A stretch of 64,000 bases of DNA from contig CABZSV010000001.1 in the NCBI GenBank assembly GCA_902528575.1, positions 1 through 64,000 on the forward strand, written 5' to 3'. The first letter of the stretch is position 1, and each line of letters opens with the position of its first letter. A model generated the notes under the pieces. The model was not told the DNA's origin. It was given only the letters and a program-made list of their open reading frames with translations, and did not search any database. Below, piece by piece: positions 59,695 through 64,000 of the stretch. The position numbers and the translations under genes are program-made. Source of the DNA: an uncultured Pelagibacteraceae bacterium (lineage in GTDB: Bacteria; Pseudomonadota; Alphaproteobacteria; Pelagibacterales; Pelagibacteraceae).

Positions 59695-61539
59695 TTATAC
59701 GCCTTGTCTTTGTTTATCTTTTCCTTCTTTATAAAGTTTTAAAGCCTCTTCATTTTCTTTAGTTTTAGGAATTTCAAGTGTTGGACTATCCCAAAAAGCA
59801 GAACCCTCAACCCACTTATAAGCATGAGTTTTTATTGAAATAACGTATGTTACATCAGATGCTTTTGCTCTCTTAAATGCAGCTTCAAGATCTGAAATTG
59901 AATTAACATGTTCAGATTTAGCTCCCATACTTTCTGCATGTTTTGCAAAATCAACATCAACTAATCCAGGAGTATTAGAGCTCTTTAACAAGTTATTATA
60001 TTCTTTACCGCCTTTAAATAGTTGAAGTCGATTAATAACTGCAAACCCACCATTATCACAAACTATAATTATTAATTTGTTTTTTGTAATAACTGACGAA
60101 TAAATATCTGTATTATTTAGAAGATAAGAACCATCTCCTACAAAAGAAATTACTTCTTTATCTGGATTTGCCATTTTTATTCCAAGTGCTCCTGAAATTT
60201 CATAACTCATACAACTAAAACCCCACTCTGTTTCATGAGTATTTAATTCTCTAGGTCTCCAAACTTGAACAACCTCACCAACTAAGCCTCCTGCTGCGGT
60301 AACTGCAATATCTGTTGGGTCAGAGTTTCTATAAATTGCACCAATTACCTGAACATAACTTGGAACTTCTTGATTTGTCGGCGCACTCTCATTATCTATA
60401 TGTTCATTCCATGATTTGAGTTCAATTTGAGATTTTTTATTCCATTCTTCCCCAGCTTTCCAACTACCTAATGCTTGTGAAAGCTCTGTTAATGAAACTT
60501 TAGCATCTCCAATGACAGCTTGCGCTAAATGTTTGTTAGCATCGAATCTTGATACATTTATTGAAACTAGTTTAAAATTTTTGTTTTCAAAATTTGCCCA
60601 TGATCCAGTTGTAAAATCTGCAAGTTTGGTTCCAATTGCAATTGCTAAATCTGTTTCTTTTGCCAAAGTATTTGTATTTTTTCCACCTAAACCACCAATT
60701 TGACCTGCAAAATGAGAATGGTCTCTTTTCATTGTAGAATATCCCATCACAGTTTGCGTAACTGGTATATTATGTTTAATCGCGAACTGACTCAACTCCT
60801 CCATTGCATCTGAGTAAAAAACCCCACCACCTGAAATTATAATTGGATTTTTAGATGACTTAATTTTTTCTGCTGCCTCTTTAATTTGAAATTCATCTGG
60901 TCTTGGTCTTCTAATTGCATGTACTCTTTCTTTAAAAAACTCTTCTGGATAATCAAAGGTTTGACCTTGTATATCTTGGCTTAAAGCAATACATGCTGGA
61001 CCACAGTCTGCAGGATCTAACATTGTTTGAACTGCTGCTGGGAATGATTGAATAATCTGTTCTGGTCTAGTTATTCTATCAAAATATCTTGTAACTGGTC
61101 TAAACGCATCATTAGCTGTTATTCCAGGATTATTAAAATGCTCAACTTGTTGCAACACCGGATCTGGCATTCTGTTTGCATAAGTGTCTCCAGGTAAAAA
61201 TAAAATTGGTAATCTGTTACTCAAAGCAACTGCTGCAGCTGTAACCATATTTGTTGCACCAGGTCCAACAGAGGATGTTGCTACAAAAATTTGTTGTCGT
61301 CTTTTTGCCCTAGCATATCCAATTCCAGTAAGAGCCATATTTTGTTCATGGTGTCCTCTATAAGTAGGAAGTTCTTTTTTACTTTCTTCTAGTGCTTGAC
61401 CTAAACAAGCTACATTACCATGTCCAAAGATCCCAAAGACACCTGGAAATAACGGTTCTTTTTTACCATTAATTAATATTTTCTGAGCAATCAAATATTT
61501 TACTATTGCGTGAGCACATGTGAGAGTAATTTTTTTCAT
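59695..61539 (-). CDS. iolD: IolD-type ThDP enzyme (trihydroxycyclohexane-1,2-dione acylhydrolase)
   Basis: This 614-residue ThDP-dependent enzyme opens the ring of 3D-trihydroxycyclohexane-1,2-dione in myo-inositol breakdown. FGHGNVACLGQALEE near residue 37 is the IolD-type N-terminal loop, TYRGHHEQNM supplies the ThDP-activating Glu (about 64), and FVGDGSYLLNNTDIYSSV near 465-482 is the ThDP/Mg motif. Other iol genes (iolB, iolC, iolE) are not in the window, so the assignment to inositol is not closed by context. It is divergent from the aldehyde dehydrogenase across 91 bases. Confidence 0.86.
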   Translation of the reverse strand: MKKITLTCAHAIVKYLIAQKILINGKKEPLFPGVFGIFGHGNVACLGQALEESKKELPTYRGHHEQNMALTGIGYARAKRRQQIFVATSSVGPGATNMVTAAAVALSNRLPILFLPGDTYANRMPDPVLQQVEHFNNPGITANDAFRPVTRYFDRITRPEQIIQSFPAAVQTMLDPADCGPACIALSQDIQGQTFDYPEEFFKERVHAIRRPRPDEFQIKEAAEKIKSSKNPIIISGGGVFYSDAMEELSQFAIKHNIPVTQTVMGYSTMKRDHSHFAGQIGGLGGKNTNTLAKETDLAIAIGTKLADFTTGSWANFENKNFKLVSINVSRFDANKHLAQAVIGDAKVSLTELSQALGSWKAGEEWNKKSQIELKSWNEHIDNESAPTNQEVPSYVQVIGAIYRNSDPTDIAVTAAGGLVGEVVQVWRPRELNTHETEWGFSCMSYEISGALGIKMANPDKEVISFVGDGSYLLNNTDIYSSVITKNKLIIIVCDNGGFAVINRLQLFKGGKEYNNLLKSSNTPGLVDVDFAKHAESMGAKSEHVNSISDLEAAFKRAKASDVTYVISIKTHAYKWVEGSAFWDSPTLEIPKTKENEEALKLYKEGKDKQRQGV

Positions 61540-61630
61540 TAATATGTTTATCTTTTAATATGTATAGTGTTTATATATAATTCTATTTATAAAATAAAAA
61601 ACCTAACTAAGTAAACTAAAAATAAATTCT

Positions 61631-63073
61631 ATGTACGAAAAATTTGGACAATTCATTGATGGTAAGTGGCAACAAGCAGAAAAAAAAGAAACTTACGACG
61701 TAATCAACCCTGCAACAGAAGAAGTTATTGGAAAAGCATCAAAAGCTTCATCTATTGAAGTACAAAAAGCATTAAAGTCTGCAGAAAAAGGTTTGGAAGT
61801 TTGGAAAAACACTGCACCATGGCAAAGAGCTTACGTGCTTAGAAAAATTGCAGATATGATGAGAGAAAAAAAAGATGTTATAGCAAAATGGTTAACTCTT
61901 GAAGTTGGAAAACCTCTTGCAGAAGCAGTTGGTGAAGTTGGTGGTGGAGCTGATATTTTTGAGTGGAATGCTGAAGAAACAAAAAGAATTTATGGTCAAA
62001 CACAACAAAGTAGATTTCCAGATACTAGAGTTCATGTTTATTATCAACCCGTAGGAGTTGTTGCAGCTTTAGTTCCTTGGAATTTCCCAATAGTTTTAGC
62101 ATCTAGAAAAATTTCTACTGCCCTAGCTGCAGGATGTTCTGTAATTTGTAAGCCAGATGTAATTACTCCTGGTGCTGTAATGGAATTAGTAAACATTTGT
62201 AAAGAAGCTGGAGTACCTGATGGTGTTGTTAGTCTTTTGTCAGGTGATCCTGCTGAAATATCAAATGAATTAATGGAGTCTGATATAATTAAAAAAGTTT
62301 CAGTTACTGGATCAACTAGAGTTGGTAAAATTATTTTAAAAAAAGCAGCTGATAAAGTCCAAAGAGTTACTATGGAGCTAAGCGGACACTCTCCTTTTAT
62401 TGTATGTGAAGATGTAGATATGAACAAAGTAGCTGATATAGCAATAACTGGTAAATTTAGGAATAACGGTCAGGTCTGTATTTCACCTAATAGATTTTAT
62501 ATCCAAGAAAACAGAAAAGAGGATTTTGTTAATGCTTTTATTGAAAGGGCAAAAAAATTAAAAATTGGAAACGGTATGGACGAAGGTGTTGATCTTGGAC
62601 CTTTAACTACTGCTAAGAGATTGGAAGAAATAGAAAAACTAGTTGAAACTACTAAAAAAGAAGGAGCAAAAGTATTAATGGGTGGACAAAGACCTTCTGG
62701 ATTCAACAAGGGATACTATTATGAACCAACGGTCTTTGATGATGTTAAAGATAATTTTACAATTATGAGAGAAGAGCCTTTCGGTCCACTAGTTCCAATT
62801 TTAACTTTTAAAACTTTTGATGAAGTAATTGAAAGAGCAAATGATAATGACTTAGGATTATGTAGTTATTTATACACTAACTCTATGGATAAAGCTCACA
62901 TTGGATCTGAGAAATTAGAGTCCGGTTGTGTTGCAGTTAATACTGGAGTTGTTGCTATTGCTGAGGCACCTTTTGGAGGAATAAAACAAACCGGTTATGG
63001 TCGTGAAGGTGGTTCAGGAGCGATAAAAGATTATCTAAATGTGAAATACACTCACATGGGATTAAAAATCTAG
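61631..63073 (+). CDS. Aldehyde dehydrogenase (NAD(P)-dependent)
   Basis: This 480-residue ALDH has ALVPWNFP (about 142-149), the glycine box VSVTGSTRVGK, the active-site MELSGHSPF (catalytic Glu), and NGQVCISPNRF (nucleophile Cys near 283). Close types are succinate-semialdehyde, lactaldehyde and glycolaldehyde dehydrogenases. Its product may feed the adjacent HpcH/HpaI aldolase pathway (three bases away), where lactaldehyde or pyruvate-forming steps would fit. It is divergent from iolD, so the two transcripts may share a regulator. Confidence 0.9.
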   Translation: MYEKFGQFIDGKWQQAEKKETYDVINPATEEVIGKASKASSIEVQKALKSAEKGLEVWKNTAPWQRAYVLRKIADMMREKKDVIAKWLTLEVGKPLAEAVGEVGGGADIFEWNAEETKRIYGQTQQSRFPDTRVHVYYQPVGVVAALVPWNFPIVLASRKISTALAAGCSVICKPDVITPGAVMELVNICKEAGVPDGVVSLLSGDPAEISNELMESDIIKKVSVTGSTRVGKIILKKAADKVQRVTMELSGHSPFIVCEDVDMNKVADIAITGKFRNNGQVCISPNRFYIQENRKEDFVNAFIERAKKLKIGNGMDEGVDLGPLTTAKRLEEIEKLVETTKKEGAKVLMGGQRPSGFNKGYYYEPTVFDDVKDNFTIMREEPFGPLVPILTFKTFDEVIERANDNDLGLCSYLYTNSMDKAHIGSEKLESGCVAVNTGVVAIAEAPFGGIKQTGYGREGGSGAIKDYLNVKYTHMGLKI

Positions 63074-63076
63074 GAA

Positions 63077-63871
63077 ATGAGAAAAAATAAAATCAAACAA
63101 ATGATGAAGGAAGGTAAGCCTGTTATTAATGGCTGGTGTGCAATTCCAAGTACAGCATCTGTTGAAGCAATGGCTCATCAAGGTTGGGATTCTTTAACTA
63201 TTGATATGCAGCATGGATTAGTCGACTACAGTAATGCGCTTCCTATGCTTCAAACAATATCAACAACGGAAGTAACTCCTTTAGCTAGAGTTAATTGGAA
63301 CGAACCAGGCCAAATTATGAAAATTTTAGATGCTGGATGTTACGGGATTGTTTGTCCGATGGTAAGTAATAAAAAAGAGGCTGAGAATTTTGTTCAAGCT
63401 TGCATGTATCCACCTGATGGTTACAGAAGTTTTGGTCCTATTAGAGGTTTAATTTATGGTGGAGCTGATTATGCAGATCACGCTAATGAAGAAATACTAA
63501 AATTAGCAATGATAGAAACCAAAGAATCTTTAGAAAATCTTGATGAGATAATGTCTACACCAGGTGTCGATGGTATTTATATTGGACCAGCAGATTTAAG
63601 TTTAGCAATAGGTGAAAAACCTGGTTTTGATAGGTCAGAGACTACAAAAGCTTATTCTGAAATTTTAAGAATTCTAGAACACGCTAAAAAAAATAATATT
63701 TTCGCAGGAATTCATAACGGTACTACTGAATATGCTACTAAGATGATCGAAAAAGGTTTTGATTTTGTAACTATAGCATCTGATTTAAGAGCTTTAAGTG
63801 CTGGAGCTAAAGCTACAGTGGATAAAATGAAGGGTTCTTTATCAAAAAAAGACGACAACTCTACTTACTAA
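63077..63871 (+). CDS. HpcH/HpaI family class II aldolase
   Basis: This 264-residue protein belongs to the metal-dependent pyruvate-aldolase family. It has GWCAIPSTASVEAMAHQGWD at the start, TIDMQHGLVD (48-57) with the metal-ligand region, LARVNWNEPG and GIYIGPADLSLAIG near the C-terminus. Members cleave 2-keto-3-deoxy sugar acids (rhamnonate, 4-hydroxy-2-oxoheptanedioate) to pyruvate and an aldehyde, which the neighbouring dehydrogenase could oxidise. Its stop overlaps the convergent gene's stop. Confidence 0.88.
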   Translation: MRKNKIKQMMKEGKPVINGWCAIPSTASVEAMAHQGWDSLTIDMQHGLVDYSNALPMLQTISTTEVTPLARVNWNEPGQIMKILDAGCYGIVCPMVSNKKEAENFVQACMYPPDGYRSFGPIRGLIYGGADYADHANEEILKLAMIETKESLENLDEIMSTPGVDGIYIGPADLSLAIGEKPGFDRSETTKAYSEILRILEHAKKNNIFAGIHNGTTEYATKMIEKGFDFVTIASDLRALSAGAKATVDKMKGSLSKKDDNSTY

Positions 63872-64000
63872 TCAAGTTGTTCTAAAAATTCCTCAAATTG
63901 TTTTTTTTCTAAATTAGAAGATTGTTTTTTTCCTGGAAATTTTCCATTCATTGAATCTTTTTTAAAAGCCTTCAGAGCCTTTACTCTTTCTAGTTTAATT
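63868..64000 (-). CDS. C-terminal end of an unidentified protein, cut by the window
   Basis: A minus-strand frame runs from the window edge to a TAG at 63868-63870. It encodes a charged tail with KLERVKALKAFKKDSMNG in the first half and ending KQFEEFLEQLD. It is predicted soluble and helical. Too little is present to name a family. It overlaps the aldolase stop by two bases, in keeping with the gene packing here. Confidence 0.6.
   Translation of the reverse strand, partial: IKLERVKALKAFKKDSMNGKFPGKKQSSNLEKKQFEEFLEQLD

Noticed and set aside
62044-62427. 127-residue minus-strand frame
   Set aside because: Shadow of the aldehyde dehydrogenase catalytic region on the plus strand.
1-64000. Defence islands, prophage, integrons, CRISPR arrays, IS elements, tRNA or rRNA genes
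   Set aside because: No transposase, integrase, Cas, toxin-antitoxin or structural phage genes, no regular repeat-spacer pattern and no cloverleaf sequence were found on reading both strands.

Overview
The window looks like a chromosome segment of a SAR11 alphaproteobacterium (Candidatus Pelagibacter or a close relative). The DNA is strongly AT-rich and the proteins are rich in Lys, Asn and Ile. Genes are packed with overlaps or spacers of a few bases, no stretch longer than 300 bases lacks a gene, and there are no insertion sequences, prophage genes, CRISPR arrays or tRNA/rRNA genes. Gene content also fits SAR11: AprM-AprB-AprA, Xsc, SuyAB, and a thiamine-pyrophosphate riboswitch in front of a sodium:solute symporter (the SAR11 ThiV arrangement). 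The species assignment is inference from content and composition.

Layout. (1) 1-1766: a carbamoyltransferase (cut by the window edge), a 49-residue DUF5989 protein and an SxtJ-like membrane protein, directly downstream of xsc. (2) 1759-11038: a sulfur block with sulfoacetaldehyde acetyltransferase (xsc), divergent sulfolactate sulfo-lyase (suyAB), a YeiH-type exporter, a TauE/SafE exporter, and adenylylsulfate reductase (aprM-aprB-aprA) with a small unknown protein. The first two enzymes release sulfite from C2/C3 sulfonates. The exporters and AprBA would dispose of it or oxidise it. (3) 11144-22622: HIT protein, p-aminobenzoate synthesis (pabB-pabA-pabC), MFS transporter, metC-like lyase, mnmA, cysQ, recX, thiol and sulfurtransferase genes, a FkbM-type methyltransferase and a glycosyltransferase-like gene, plus three genes of 27-56 residues. 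(4) 22625-38606: housekeeping and transport, including bcp, amtB, HU, rseP, yajQ, SRAP protein, tesA/ybbA/ybbP, a short carbonic-anhydrase-like protein, SOUL protein, a second TauE/SafE protein, an ABC-2 exporter and thiV under a TPP riboswitch.

(5) 38733-63871: the carbon-uptake half. A CUT1 sugar ABC operon carries its own SDR, aldose epimerase and Gfo/Idh/MocA oxidoreductase. It is followed by a ROK kinase, an SDR and a TctABC tripartite carboxylate transporter, with a divergent PdxA-like dehydrogenase. A CUT2 (Frc/Rbs-type) ABC operon then carries FucU/RbsD mutarotase, ribokinase, SDR, D-2-hydroxyacid dehydrogenase, Gfo/Idh/MocA oxidoreductase and an IolD-type ThDP hydrolase. An aldehyde dehydrogenase and an HpcH/HpaI aldolase run divergently from it. 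The window ends inside an unidentified minus-strand gene.

Regulation that can be read directly includes the TPP riboswitch, intrinsic terminators placed right after periplasmic-binding-protein genes (45279-45308, 54636-54672, and 50352-50383 inside the start of tctB), a hairpin touching the amtB ribosome-binding site, and a structured 3' region after amtB. No single locus is clearly a new system. The best leads are the Sxt-like trio attached to xsc, the unknown apr-linked protein, the 27-residue basic peptide, and the structured intergenic regions.
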